Below, one piece after another: positions 1-9,794 of a stretch of DNA of 40,352 nt. The first letter of the stretch is position 1; the number at the start of each line of letters is the position of its first letter. The notes beneath the pieces are model-generated. The model did not search any database and had not been told where the DNA came from. It saw only the letters and a list, made by a program, of their open reading frames with translations. The DNA comes from Oligoflexia bacterium (GTDB lineage Bacteria; Bdellovibrionota; Bacteriovoracia; Bacteriovoracales; Bacteriovoracaceae): NCBI GenBank assembly GCA_015232015.1, contig JADGAM010000018.1, forward strand, positions 1 to 40,352, in the 5' to 3' direction. The position numbers and the translations under genes are program-made.

Positions 1-2
1 AA

Positions 3-3000
3 CCAGAACAAGTTGAGGAATTAATTTTGTCTTCACTATCGCAAGAGATGGTAGCTGTTTGGTTAGCAAATATTTTTTCAGATAAGGCCACAAAAGAGAT
101 CAGGGAGTTAGCGGCATTTACCTATCAGAAAGCTGGCGGCAATCCATTTTTTTCTGCAGAGTTATTAAAAAAATTATATCGTGATAAGCTGATTAACTTT
201 AAGTCAGATATTGGTCGATGGGTGTGGGATTTAACCGCCATTACCCATGTGCAAGTAAGTGATAATGTAATTGATTTTATGCTTTTTAGAATGAATGATT
301 TTAATAAAGATACTAGAGAAGTATTGAAATATGCGGCGGCCATAGGAAACACTTTTGATTTGAAAACCTTGTCTACAATACTAAATTTCGAATCATCAAA
401 GGTTGTAGAAAATCTTATGCTGGCATTGAAAGAGGAAATAGTTATTCCTTTGAGCGATAATTATCACAATTTTCATTTGAATACCATATACAAGTTTCAA
501 CATGACCGAATTCATCACGCTGCCTATCTATTAAATGATGAAAAAAAGAGAGATGAATTACATTTAAGTATTGGCAGATGTCTGCTGGGAAAATTATCCA
601 AGCAAGAGGTGGAAGAGCAGATAATAGAAATAGTACGACATTTTAATCTAGGAATTACTCTAATTGAGGATATAGCGGAAAAAAAAATAATTGCTGAATT
701 AAATCTGAAAGCAGCGTTAATGGCCAAAAATAGTTCCGCCATTAAATCGGCCTATGAATATCTCAAATGTGCAGTACAATTGTTGGCAGTTGATAATAGT
801 GATTTGTGGAAAAAAGATTATCCGTTGATGTTTAAGCTATATTCAGAATTTGCTGAATGCTCTTTTTCTTGTGAGGAGATGTCTAAGGCAGAAAGTATTT
901 GTGAAATGCTTCTACAAATAATTCAAATTGCATCCGATCGCGCTCATATATATAGCACAATGCTTTGGCAATATATAGCGGCCGGGATGCCTGAAAAAGC
1001 TCTGGTTGCGGGACTAAAGGCCCTGGAAATTTTGGGACTAAAAATCCCGCTAAATCCTAGCAAGATATATGTGCTAAAAGAGTTGTTGCTGGCCAGATAT
1101 AAATTGTGGAGAATTGGTATAAAAAAGCTGGAAAGTAGGCACAACACAGATAATAAGTGGTTAAATCAGGTATGTAAGATTTTGTTTGAGATAGGAAGCC
1201 TAGCTTATACCTCAGATAAAAAAATGCTTTTTGCAGTTATCATGAGTAGAGGACTAAGGTTAACCATTGATCGAGGCCAAGTTTCTTCTTCACCTCTATT
1301 TTACGTTACCTATGCAATGTTGCTTGGACCTATTGTTTTTAAAAATTTTAAAGCTTCATATCAGTTAGGAAAATTAGGGATTGAATTATTGGAAAAAATT
1401 GGAGTTGAAAGATATAAGGGTCAGGCAATGTGGGTTTATGTTTTTTTTATTCATTCGTGGAATTTTCATTGGAAGACAATTTTCCCTTATTTGAAGCGTG
1501 CGCTGGATTCATCTCTACAGAGCGGAGATGCTGTCTATGGGGGCCTATCTTGTATGCTAATTTCTCGGTTTCCTTCTAAAATGGATTTGCATACCTCTGT
1601 GGATGAAGGTCTTAAATATTATAAGTTATGTAAAGAAATAAATTACAAGGATGTAATACGCCAATCAGAAGTTATGATCGACTCCCTTTTGAGTTTGATG
1701 TCGAAAAAAAGAGCGGAAGAAATATTAAAAAAATATGATGTAAAATTGAATGTAGAAAAATCCTTCAAAGAAATGAGTGAATTAAAATATCAAGTGGGAG
1801 TGGCAACATATTACATTAATAGCTTAGTGAAAGAGTATCAATTACAAAATTATCAAAAAGCATTTATACTTTTATGTCAAGGTGGGGAATTGGCAATGGG
1901 GATCTTAAGGGGTTCCATGAGCAATATAAATGCCTACCTATATTTTTCACTTACAATCACCTCTTCGTGGAAATCATTAACTAGCGAAGAAAAAAGAAAA
2001 CATAAAAAGTTTGTTAAGAAGTCTCTTAAATATTTTGCTAAACTTAAGCTGCATGCTCCAGTAGTTTTTGAAATAAGATATTTACTTGTGGCCGCCGAAT
2101 TAGCACGTATTGAAAATCGATACAATGAGGCACAGCTGCTATATTCACAGGCAATCAAGGTGGCCAGAAGAGATGAGTGGATGTCAGAGGAGGCATTGGC
2201 CAACAATTTAGCAGCACAATTTTATATCTCATATGAACAAGAGGAGCTTGCCTGGTTATATATAAGAAGGTCCTACACTCTTTATTCCTTATGGGGAGCA
2301 GATGGAATAGCAGATATAATAAGAGAAAAATGGAAGAGTGCTTTTGTAAGCGACATTGAATTAAGCAAGAACAATACTAGTTTAGTTGCAAGCTCTCAGC
2401 TTGATTTTGATAGTATAGTAAAAATATCTCATGCCTTAACTTCTGAAATGGTGTTGGTGAATTTGCTAGAAAAATTTTTAAAAATTATTCAAGAGAATGC
2501 CGGAGGAGATAAGTGCATTTTGCTCTTAAAAAAGGACAAGGATAAAGAAAGCAAAAAAGATGACTTTTCCACTCTTTTGGTTCAGGGAGAGGTCAACATC
2601 AACAATCAAGAGATAATAAGCATGATGAAGTCAATTAAAATAGCTGATTACCAAAATATTGCTGCTTCTGTAGTTCAATATGTATGCAATAAGTGCCAAA
2701 GCGTTGTTTTAGGAAATGCTTACTTAGAAGGAGATTTTATAAATGACCAACACATCCAGAACAAAAAAATGAAATCGCTTCTGTGTATGCCGATAATGAG
2801 GCAAGGCAATTTGTTGGGAGTGCTTTATGTAGAAAATAATGTTATCAGTGAGGCATTTACCTTTGATCGAATAAATATTTTAAACATTATTTCTGCTCAA
2901 GCAGCTATATCAATAGAAAACGCTATACTCTATCAAAATTTGGAAGAAAAAGTAGAAGAGCGTACCATACAGCTATCAGAAAAAAATCGTGATATTCAAA

Positions 3001-4448
3001 ATATGTTACAAAATATGAAGCAAGGGATTTTTACCATCTTACCGGATAATAAAATTCACCATCAGTATTCTGTTTATTTAGAAGAAATTTTGGAAAATAA
3101 AAATATACTTTTACAAGACCCTTTTAAATTGCTGTTTGCAGATTCAACTTTAGGCGAGGATGTTATTGCACAGATGAAATCAGCAATTGATTTTTCATTT
3201 GGGGGAGAGTCGATACAGTTTGAATTAAATCAATGGATGTTGATAAGAGAATATAAGAGAAACAATATAAGTGGGGAAACAAAGATATTGGAATTAGATT
3301 GGAGGCCTATTTTAGGAGAAGATCAATTGATTGAAAAGATCATGGTTATTGTAAGGGATGTGACAGATTTGCGAAAGTCACAAGCAGAAAGAGATGAACG
3401 TGAATTGGATTTGTCTATAATAGGAGAGATTCTCCTAAATAAAAGGGATAATTTTTTAGAGTTTATATCGCTAAGTGAATCTTTTATTGAGGATAGTAAT
3501 AAAATTTTGAAGCAGAATGATTCTCTTGATCCCAGTAATAGTATTGATTTGCCAAAAATAACTGAATCAATAAAAATTGTGTATCGAAATATACATACTA
3601 TAAAGGGAAATGCTCGTGCATACAACCTAATTAAGCTAACAGATATTACCCACGCGGTAGAAGATCAGCTTCAAGGATGTCAAAATATCGAAAAAACAAA
3701 AGAAGCAATAAGGGAATTAGAGAAGGGATTAAAAAAATATAAAGACATCTATCAACAAAAATTAAAAGGATACTTGGATACAGAAAAGGAAAGTAATAAT
3801 AGCAATATTGATTTAAGTAAAGTCTCTTCAGCAAAGAGCATTCAAAATATTATTGCCGATATTACTAGTGGTATAGATTCTTTAGCGCAAGAACTTGAAA
3901 AACCAGTACCTAAAATTAAAATTCACTATGATGGTAGTGAGGAGATTTTATTTTCATCGGAAATTATACCTACATTAAAAGATATATTTAATCATTGTAT
4001 TAGGAATTCACTAGATCATGGAATAGAGGATTCACGGCAGAGAATTAGCATAGGTAAGGATGTTGCTGGCACAATAAGTTTTAAGGTACTAACAAGTACT
4101 ACTAAGCTAGAAAACAAGGAATATATTATTATTGAGATAGCAGATGATGGACGCGGGCTGAATATGGAGCGCTTACGAAAAATTAATCAAAATCAAAATA
4201 CAAATGATGAAGAACTTGCTCAATTAATTTTCAATTCAGGTATTTCAACGGCGGATAAGGTTAGCAAAATTTCCGGTCGCGGTTTGGGATTAGATGCAGT
4301 CAAGGCCTTCATTACTCAAAAGGAAGGAGATATAAATTTGCTATTTTTGGATGGGCCAAAAAATCAGCAAAACAATAACCACAGAAGCAATTTTAGGGCC
4401 TTTAAGTTTGAATTGAAGGTCCCACAAAAATATATACTACGGCGCTAA
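3..4448 (+). CDS. Giant sensor histidine kinase (ATPase/TPR-like, GAF, Hpt, CheA-like catalytic domain), 5' truncated
   Basis: The frame is open to the left edge (codons before the TTG at 27 read PEQVEELI), so the N-terminus, probably a Ser/Thr-kinase-like and AAA ATPase part, lies outside. Numbering is from 27. Residues about 1-200 look like the end of a signalling ATPase domain and about 200-780 like a helical TPR-type region. About 790-965 is a GAF domain, followed by a coiled coil (NLEEKVEERT) and a PAS-like stretch to about 1120. An Hpt segment carries the phosphoacceptor-like H1190 (IHTIKGNARA). The C-terminus is a CheA-style ATPase: N-box RNSLDHGIE (from R1326), G1 box IADDGRGL, G2 box SGRGLGLDAV. 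There is no CheW-like P5 domain and no receiver, so the partner response regulator is unknown. It resembles the large multi-sensor kinases with an AAA module and GAF. The GAF ligand cannot be told. Confidence 0.88.
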   Translation, partial: PEQVEELILSSLSQEMVAVWLANIFSDKATKEIRELAAFTYQKAGGNPFFSAELLKKLYRDKLINFKSDIGRWVWDLTAITHVQVSDNVIDFMLFRMNDFNKDTREVLKYAAAIGNTFDLKTLSTILNFESSKVVENLMLALKEEIVIPLSDNYHNFHLNTIYKFQHDRIHHAAYLLNDEKKRDELHLSIGRCLLGKLSKQEVEEQIIEIVRHFNLGITLIEDIAEKKIIAELNLKAALMAKNSSAIKSAYEYLKCAVQLLAVDNSDLWKKDYPLMFKLYSEFAECSFSCEEMSKAESICEMLLQIIQIASDRAHIYSTMLWQYIAAGMPEKALVAGLKALEILGLKIPLNPSKIYVLKELLLARYKLWRIGIKKLESRHNTDNKWLNQVCKILFEIGSLAYTSDKKMLFAVIMSRGLRLTIDRGQVSSSPLFYVTYAMLLGPIVFKNFKASYQLGKLGIELLEKIGVERYKGQAMWVYVFFIHSWNFHWKTIFPYLKRALDSSLQSGDAVYGGLSCMLISRFPSKMDLHTSVDEGLKYYKLCKEINYKDVIRQSEVMIDSLLSLMSKKRAEEILKKYDVKLNVEKSFKEMSELKYQVGVATYYINSLVKEYQLQNYQKAFILLCQGGELAMGILRGSMSNINAYLYFSLTITSSWKSLTSEEKRKHKKFVKKSLKYFAKLKLHAPVVFEIRYLLVAAELARIENRYNEAQLLYSQAIKVARRDEWMSEEALANNLAAQFYISYEQEELAWLYIRRSYTLYSLWGADGIADIIREKWKSAFVSDIELSKNNTSLVASSQLDFDSIVKISHALTSEMVLVNLLEKFLKIIQENAGGDKCILLLKKDKDKESKKDDFSTLLVQGEVNINNQEIISMMKSIKIADYQNIAASVVQYVCNKCQSVVLGNAYLEGDFINDQHIQNKKMKSLLCMPIMRQGNLLGVLYVENNVISEAFTFDRINILNIISAQAAISIENAILYQNLEEKVEERTIQLSEKNRDIQNMLQNMKQGIFTILPDNKIHHQYSVYLEEILENKNILLQDPFKLLFADSTLGEDVIAQMKSAIDFSFGGESIQFELNQWMLIREYKRNNISGETKILELDWRPILGEDQLIEKIMVIVRDVTDLRKSQAERDERELDLSIIGEILLNKRDNFLEFISLSESFIEDSNKILKQNDSLDPSNSIDLPKITESIKIVYRNIHTIKGNARAYNLIKLTDITHAVEDQLQGCQNIEKTKEAIRELEKGLKKYKDIYQQKLKGYLDTEKESNNSNIDLSKVSSAKSIQNIIADITSGIDSLAQELEKPVPKIKIHYDGSEEILFSSEIIPTLKDIFNHCIRNSLDHGIEDSRQRISIGKDVAGTISFKVLTSTTKLENKEYIIIEIADDGRGLNMERLRKINQNQNTNDEELAQLIFNSGISTADKVSKISGRGLGLDAVKAFITQKEGDINLLFLDGPKNQQNNNHRSNFRAFKFELKVPQKYILRR

Positions 4449-4759
4449 GGGCCTGCAAAAAATAACCTCAAGAGTATGCCCACTATATAAGACTCTAAAT
4501 AAGAAAAAATTATAAATAATAATAACCTTTTTTTATTCGTTTATCTTTGAAAATAAAAGATACCTCTATTTTTATGAAAATGAATATCTCTAAGAAATTC
4601 AAATTACAAAGTAGAATAGAACTAAGTGTCTGTAGAAATTATAGAAATTATTTATATGATTTATATATGATCGTTTTATATAATTGAAAGATCAATGAGA
4701 ATCGCGTGAATGAAGGAAACGTGTGTTACTTTGTTCTCAAGGCCTCAAGGAGTATAAAA
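4449..4759. other. Intergenic stretch with promoter for the downstream gene
   Basis: No gene is seen in these 311 bases. An AGGGCCT heptamer sits on the stop codon of the kinase (4448-4454). 4630-4690 is very AT-rich with short direct repeats (GAAATTATA/GAAATTATT, then TATATGATT/TATATATGATC) and is the likely promoter zone, but no clear -35/-10 pair stands out. The ribosome site AAGGAG at 4747-4752 belongs to the gene starting at 4760. No terminator hairpin was found behind the kinase gene. Confidence 0.4.
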
Positions 4760-7111
4760 ATGACTTCGCAGTTTCGAATAAAAAATCAGTATTCTTTTTT
4801 ACTACGATTAGGTCTTAGTATTTTTATTTTTTTTATACCTTATCTCGCATGTGTAAATGCTTCCAGTGAGGGAACGGCATCTGAGAAAGCGGCATCAACA
4901 TCGATTGTTCCTTATACTTCGATGACAGATCTAGTAGAAATACCTCTTGATGAACCATCGGTCCCCTCCGATCATTTTCTCAGAAAAATATTTAAGGATT
5001 TTGTTATTTCTAAATATCCCCATGCAGATAGAATAGACACTATGAACTTTCTTGAACGCTTGATTCATGAAAACCCTGATACGTCATCTTCATTGCAAAA
5101 ACCTCAGTCAAAAGTGACAAGCGTCTCAAAGAAAGAGGAGCAAGAAAAAATTCTTGCTCAGCTAAAAAGCAGTGCTGATGCTGGTAAAATAGAAATCATC
5201 GTGGAAAGCATGGATAAAGTTCCCTTACAAGAAGTGGGAAAAGGGTCTTCCTCTTCTACGGTGCTAGAACCTCAAGATGAGCATCTTTGTGATTGGATGA
5301 TTCAACAAAAGAAAAAATATTTAATACCAGAACTAACAGCTCTGCAGAAAGTAGTAAGTGTGGTTAAAGGTTCAGATGAACAAACGGATAAATTATACTT
5401 AAGTATCAGGGAAATTATTAATGAGCATATCAAAGAAGCGCTAGTCTCGAAATTCGTTTCGATCCCCTCTTATTCTTCTTTGGAAAAAAAATGGTCAGAA
5501 CTCTCTTCCACTGAAAAAGGAAAAATTTTTTCCGATTTAGAGGAACGTATTTTAAAAAACCTGTCTTTAAAAAAATTGATCGACCAGTACCTAGTTGAGA
5601 ATTTTACATCTTCTTCGAAAGAAGGATCTGTTAAAAAAACAGCTATAAAAGTTGTTGCAGGTACAACAACCGCCCTCCTTCTATATTATTTAAAGCAAAT
5701 ATTTGGAACCGATACTTTTATACACGAATTTATAGGTCATATTGTGATGGGGGGAGGACTTCTCTATAACTATCCTGATGGAATAAAGTTGGTTCTTAAT
5801 GACAATTACTATGACAAAAGTGGAAAAGATTTCAATGTTTCTGTAGATGGTTTCTTGCGTGCTAAATTTGGAAGTTTGCTGGACAATCTTAAAGTAAAAG
5901 ATGTTTATGATGATAGCGCTAGCGGTTTTGCCTATCCTTCAAGATTTTCTGATGGCCCAAGCGTAGTAGGACAGCAGCTTGGTAAGTATCAGAGTAGCGC
6001 TTGGGCATCATTGACTGGCATCCTTCCGGGAAAAATTTTAAGCTTCCTTCAAGCTTCATTAGCAGCACAACTCTTAAGCAGTGGATATTATCAATTAGGC
6101 TCTCATATGATGGTATCCGCATTTATGATGGATTTAAGTCCGATCTCTTATTTTAATACTAAGTCAGGAGAGGATTCCTCTGATCCTCAAGGTTTCAGCA
6201 GAAACTATGCCTTGGCCACAGGTAAGGATCAAGATTCTATTTTCAAGAGTACCGCCGCTTTGGTCACATTAAGCCTTCCTTTTGCTATGATGACGTCGAT
6301 ACTCGCCGCTAATTCAAATTTAGAAGATGCCATTCCAGATTCTTTGGCAATTATGAAATTCTATAAAAAAATTATGGAGGAAGGAACGGATTCTTTAGAA
6401 TATAAACTTCTCAACTCTTATTCTGGTAAAGAAAAATTGTTTGAACTTTTAAAAGTAGGCCAAGGTAACAAAAGCACAGAAAGTTACCGACTTGCGGCCT
6501 CTCCTAAGGTTATACTGGAAGAAGTGCAGAAATTCGAAGAGTATTTAAAAAGCAAAAAATATAATCTAAGGCCTCTTAAAAATGAATTGTTAGCGTCTTA
6601 TGATAAAAATCTGGCACCTTTAAATGTAAAAGGTAAAGGCGTTTTGAGTGCAATAAAATCGGTTGGAAATACTTTGTTTTATTCTGCTCCTATTACCAAA
6701 GCGATTGGAATCAATGGAAGCTTATGGGCGGGAATGCTTTCCAAAGCGGGTGCTGTTATGGGAACAATCTCAGCAGGAGTAGATCTTGTTGGAAGTGGTA
6801 TTGAGCTTGTAAGAAACTTAAGAAGCACAAAGATGGTTGGAATGGAAAAAGTTGCTCAAACAGTATTAAACGTTGTGGAAATGGGTGCCTTGGCGGGAAT
6901 CACTGGTCTTAGTGCCAGTTTAGCAGATGAAACTTTCAATAAAAATGAAGTAACGGACCTCACTGATCTTCTGGGTGGGTATCGATTTTTAGGTATCACC
7001 TGTCTGAATGGATTGGTTGCAGCTTGTGAGTACAGTAAGAAACAGCTGTTACAAAAAAATATCAATCGAAATATTGGTCAAGTTGCCGATGAACTTATTC
7101 CGGATGTTTAA
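4760..7111 (+). CDS. Exported/membrane protein with HEFIGH motif, possible divergent M50-like metalloprotease
   Basis: The start at 4760 is chosen because AAGGAG lies 7 bases upstream and a signal-peptide-like N-terminus follows (hydrophobic run after RLGLS, ending near CVNASS). An in-frame GTG at 4706 lacks a ribosome site. Of 783 residues, the first 300 are hydrophilic and Lys/Ser-rich. Then comes a hydrophobic segment, the sequence FIHEFIGHIVMGGG, a Gly-rich stretch ASLTGILPGKILSFL, and MMVSAFMMDLSPISYF. The order His-Glu-His site, then a small-residue helix, then a hydrophobic stretch with Asp-x-x-Pro, recalls site-2 (M50-type) proteases. However, the spacing is HExxxH instead of HExxH. 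The C-terminal 250 residues include Gly/Ala-rich, possibly membrane-associated stretches. I do not recognise the family. The gene stands alone between a kinase and a convergent operon. Confidence 0.75.
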   Translation: MTSQFRIKNQYSFLLRLGLSIFIFFIPYLACVNASSEGTASEKAASTSIVPYTSMTDLVEIPLDEPSVPSDHFLRKIFKDFVISKYPHADRIDTMNFLERLIHENPDTSSSLQKPQSKVTSVSKKEEQEKILAQLKSSADAGKIEIIVESMDKVPLQEVGKGSSSSTVLEPQDEHLCDWMIQQKKKYLIPELTALQKVVSVVKGSDEQTDKLYLSIREIINEHIKEALVSKFVSIPSYSSLEKKWSELSSTEKGKIFSDLEERILKNLSLKKLIDQYLVENFTSSSKEGSVKKTAIKVVAGTTTALLLYYLKQIFGTDTFIHEFIGHIVMGGGLLYNYPDGIKLVLNDNYYDKSGKDFNVSVDGFLRAKFGSLLDNLKVKDVYDDSASGFAYPSRFSDGPSVVGQQLGKYQSSAWASLTGILPGKILSFLQASLAAQLLSSGYYQLGSHMMVSAFMMDLSPISYFNTKSGEDSSDPQGFSRNYALATGKDQDSIFKSTAALVTLSLPFAMMTSILAANSNLEDAIPDSLAIMKFYKKIMEEGTDSLEYKLLNSYSGKEKLFELLKVGQGNKSTESYRLAASPKVILEEVQKFEEYLKSKKYNLRPLKNELLASYDKNLAPLNVKGKGVLSAIKSVGNTLFYSAPITKAIGINGSLWAGMLSKAGAVMGTISAGVDLVGSGIELVRNLRSTKMVGMEKVAQTVLNVVEMGALAGITGLSASLADETFNKNEVTDLTDLLGGYRFLGITCLNGLVAACEYSKKQLLQKNINRNIGQVADELIPDV

Positions 7112-7139
7112 GAGGATTCTAATCGATTTCTGGCAACAT

Positions 7140-8114
7140 CTATGAAGGAACTATAAAATTACAAAGATCATTTTCGGCCCAGGAAGGCAATTTATTTAAT
7201 TGGTTTTTATTCTTGTTATTGTTGTTGTCATTATTGTTATTATTATTATTATTTATAAATCTACCTGCTAACCCAAGTATAAATGATTGAAATGCTTTGG
7301 GGTTTTTCATCAAAATTTCTTTGTCTGTTTCATAGATAAAAACATTCAGCTTCATACTAATACTATCAATAATAGATTCTCTAGCACTGTTGGCATCATG
7401 GATATTAGCGCTATTTATTTTTTTTAAATTGAGAGAAGATATTGTCTTATTGCGAAGTAGTTCAATAAGAATTATATAAACATTTGATTCATACATCATT
7501 AAGTCATTAGGGTGAAATTTTTTCCAATAAAGATGTTTGAATTGTTTCATTAATGATGAATTTGCATAAGAATCGTAGACTAAGTTAAAGATGTTTAACA
7601 TTGGATCGTAATAATTGAGCCAAAGATAAAAATCTAAGGTGCGATTCCAGTAAGGGATAATTCCTTTACGTAATTTCCTTTTAAAGGGTTTGGATAATAA
7701 ATAATCAGAACTTTTTTTAATTAATTGATCACGATGAATATCTATTAAATTGTCATTAACTCGGTCTTCTTCATATTTTTTAGGAGATTTATCATTTTTT
7801 TCTTTATCAGTCAGAAGTAAGTTATCTATCTCTTGTCTTACTAATAAAATATTAGTATCAATGCATTTTTTGTGTCCAGGACATGGTAGATTACATTTTT
7901 GGCAAGCAGGGAGAGATAAGGGAAAATCAACAATGATATTTTTAATAGAATGATTTATAATTACATCAAAAAACTCTTCTGAATTTTCATTTAATTCTGT
8001 GATATTAGTTAGAAACCAACGATCATCAATAGTAAAATATTCGAATAAACACAAAAAAGTGATTTCATTTTTACCACTATTTAAGGCCAGCCCTGCTACT
8101 TTTGTTCTTTGCAT
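7140..8114 (-). CDS. Conserved-looking protein with four-Cys cluster, possibly DUF429-like (RNase H fold)
   Basis: Last gene of the tdk-hpt-GHMP kinase operon, 9 bases after its neighbour. The N-terminus (KVAGLALNSGK) and a strand ending IIVDFPLSLP resemble the acidic strands of the DUF429 predicted-nuclease family; this is a weak, by-eye match. C72, C75, C79 and C84 (CQKCNLPCPGHKKC) could bind zinc or an Fe-S cluster. The middle is rich in Trp, Tyr and basic residues (KRKLRKGIIPYWNRTLDFYLW). Near the C-terminus an AAT/AAC trinucleotide tract (7211-7254) encodes a poly-Asn run that surely varies in length. No export signal, so cytoplasmic. The Shine-Dalgarno site is weak and translation is probably coupled to the gene before it. 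Function unknown. Confidence 0.75.
   Translation of the reverse strand: MQRTKVAGLALNSGKNEITFLCLFEYFTIDDRWFLTNITELNENSEEFFDVIINHSIKNIIVDFPLSLPACQKCNLPCPGHKKCIDTNILLVRQEIDNLLLTDKEKNDKSPKKYEEDRVNDNLIDIHRDQLIKKSSDYLLSKPFKRKLRKGIIPYWNRTLDFYLWLNYYDPMLNIFNLVYDSYANSSLMKQFKHLYWKKFHPNDLMMYESNVYIILIELLRNKTISSLNLKKINSANIHDANSARESIIDSISMKLNVFIYETDKEILMKNPKAFQSFILGLAGRFINNNNNNNNDNNNNKNKNQLNKLPSWAENDLCNFIVPS
7211..7254. repeat. Trinucleotide microsatellite coding poly-Asn
   Basis: Tandem ATT/GTT triplets on the plus strand, read as Asn codons with one Asp in the minus-strand gene 7140-8114. Length changes by whole triplets keep the frame open. Confidence 0.85.
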
Positions 8115-8123
8115 ATTATAATA

Positions 8124-9212
8124 TTAAAATATTGGTTCCATAATTTCTAATTTCAATCTCTGCATTGAAAAATCTTTAATTTTTTCATCTATTAATTGGC
8201 GATCATTTGCTTGGTGTATTAAGAGAAAACAACCACCGCCACCAGCACCGCAAACTTTTATACCGATATCATTTTGTTTGTTTTGTTCTTTTTTAATTTT
8301 TTGTAACAGTTCCATCATAGGAGAAGTTAAAATATTAGGACACAACTCTTTTCTAATCTCTCCTTCTCTGATTACTGCGTGCTTGAATTTATCATAGTCT
8401 TTGTCTTTTTTAATTGCAAGGAAACCTTCATAAGAATAAGAGGCAATTTTTTGCAACAATGTTTTGGTTGAGGTATCAATATGATCTCGCTTATCGAAGA
8501 AATTTTTAAATACTTGCCAATTATTGAGAGCGGAATATCTTGTAGCACCTGAGTAGATCAGGCTAAAATTATTTTCAATATATTGTTTTAATTCTACAGT
8601 AAAAAGTTGTTCGACTTCAATATTTCCTGGAGTGGGCATTAATGCTAGCACTCCTCCGTAAAGGGCGGGAAAATAGTCTTGATAACCAGTAGGCCCCATG
8701 TCGAGGGCATTTGCCTCTATGTCTTGAACTATTTTTATACATTCTTTTTTAGATTTTTTTAAAGGTGTGGTCGCCACAGAAGCACTCTCACTTTCACTCT
8801 CACTCTGATAATCAATAAGTGCAGAAAATAAGGCTATTCCTAGGGCCGAAGAACCACCTAAACCAGAACCCGCAGGAATAGATGATGATGTTGTAATTTT
8901 AAGATGCTTTTTGATTTTAAAGTAATCTAAAATTTGAATAATAAAAGTTAAATTATTAAATTTTCTATCTATGTAAATATTTTGTTCATTTAAATCGTTA
9001 GAAGGAATTTTCATAGATAAATTATAGTCTTGAGCATTGATTTCAATTCCCTTGTAATCAATAGTTTCAAGTTGCACTTTAACTTTTAAAGAGGTTGCCA
9101 AATTTAGAGTAACTACTTTTGGAATTATAATATTAAGTGGCCAAATATCTATTGTGCCGCCTAAAAGATCAACACGAGCACTTTTTTCTTTTACGATTAG
9201 TTTGTTTTGCAT
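8124..9212 (-). CDS. GHMP-family small-molecule kinase
   Basis: ATP-dependent kinase of the galacto-/homoserine/mevalonate/phosphomevalonate (GHMP) superfamily. Motif 1 is near the N-terminus (ARVDLLGGTID). The phosphate-binding loop is IPAGSGLGGSSALGIAL at about residues 112-128. Motif 3 is KVCGAGGGGCFLL near the C-terminus. 362 residues is normal for the family. The N-terminal LLGGTID pattern and overall layout are closest to sugar kinases of the heptose-7-phosphate or fucose type rather than to homoserine or shikimate kinases, but the substrate cannot be read from sequence. A Ser-Glu repeat (8781-8807) sits in a loop. It lies four bases behind hpt in an operon with tdk, which suggests a nucleoside-, ribose- or sugar-salvage role; that part is inference. 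Confidence 0.88.
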   Translation of the reverse strand: MQNKLIVKEKSARVDLLGGTIDIWPLNIIIPKVVTLNLATSLKVKVQLETIDYKGIEINAQDYNLSMKIPSNDLNEQNIYIDRKFNNLTFIIQILDYFKIKKHLKITTSSSIPAGSGLGGSSALGIALFSALIDYQSESESESASVATTPLKKSKKECIKIVQDIEANALDMGPTGYQDYFPALYGGVLALMPTPGNIEVEQLFTVELKQYIENNFSLIYSGATRYSALNNWQVFKNFFDKRDHIDTSTKTLLQKIASYSYEGFLAIKKDKDYDKFKHAVIREGEIRKELCPNILTSPMMELLQKIKKEQNKQNDIGIKVCGAGGGGCFLLIHQANDRQLIDEKIKDFSMQRLKLEIMEPIF

Positions 9213-9216
9213 GTTT

Positions 9217-9777
9217 TTATTCTTCTATGTAACCGATATAGGGTAGAGTACGATACTTGCCTAAATAATCAAGTCCATATCCAATTACAAATTTATCTTC
9301 AATATTAAATGCTAAGTAATCTATATTTATTTTGTGTTGGAGTTTTTGTGGTTTACATAAGAGAGATGCTAATTTAATTGATTTTGGATTTTGCTTTTGA
9401 AGATATTCAATTAAAAATTTTGCGGTAACTCCGGTATCCACTATATCTTCGACTAACAAAACATCTTTATTTGTGATTGCGCCACTAAGAGGAACTGTTA
9501 AATTAACTTCTCCAGAACTTTTAAATTCATTTCCATAGGAGGAAACTGAAATAAACTCAATTTCTAGAAGAGGTAATTTTAATTTCTTGACTAAATTGGA
9601 GCAAAAAATGAATGCGCCTTTTAATACGCAAACTATCACTGGGAGACTTTCTTTATAATTCTCGTTTATTTCTTTTGCTAAACGAACAATTTTTTTCTCT
9701 ATCTCTTTTTCGCTTATTAGAACTTTAATTTTATCATCTATGGATTGGGTAATTTGTTCATTCATTTGTTCATTCAT
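9217..9777 (-). CDS. hpt: Hypoxanthine phosphoribosyltransferase
   Basis: Purine salvage enzyme that joins hypoxanthine or guanine to PRPP, giving IMP or GMP in the cytoplasm. The type I PRPP-binding loop VLLVEDIVDTGVTAKFL is complete, with the two acidic residues and the Thr-Gly pair. The flexible-loop segment FISVSSYGNEFKSSGEV and the C-terminal purine-contact region (KFVIGYGLDYLGKYRTLPYIG) match bacterial Hpt. 186 residues is the normal length. The N-terminus has a duplicated MNEQ from a 12-base repeat, so the exact start (9777 or 12 bases later) is uncertain. Seventeen bases separate it from tdk upstream, and four from the GHMP kinase downstream. Confidence 0.96.
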   Translation of the reverse strand: MNEQMNEQITQSIDDKIKVLISEKEIEKKIVRLAKEINENYKESLPVIVCVLKGAFIFCSNLVKKLKLPLLEIEFISVSSYGNEFKSSGEVNLTVPLSGAITNKDVLLVEDIVDTGVTAKFLIEYLQKQNPKSIKLASLLCKPQKLQHKINIDYLAFNIEDKFVIGYGLDYLGKYRTLPYIGYIEE

Positions 9778-9794
9778 TTGTTTAGTTAATTTGT

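Noticed and set aside
4706-4759. GTG start 54 bases upstream for the HEFIGH protein
   Set aside because: No ribosome site there, and it would place 18 residues in front of a good signal peptide; ATG at 4760 has AAGGAG.
5718-5760. Calling the HEFIGH protein a standard HExxH metalloprotease
   Set aside because: The His spacing is one residue too long, so only a possible distant relation is stated.
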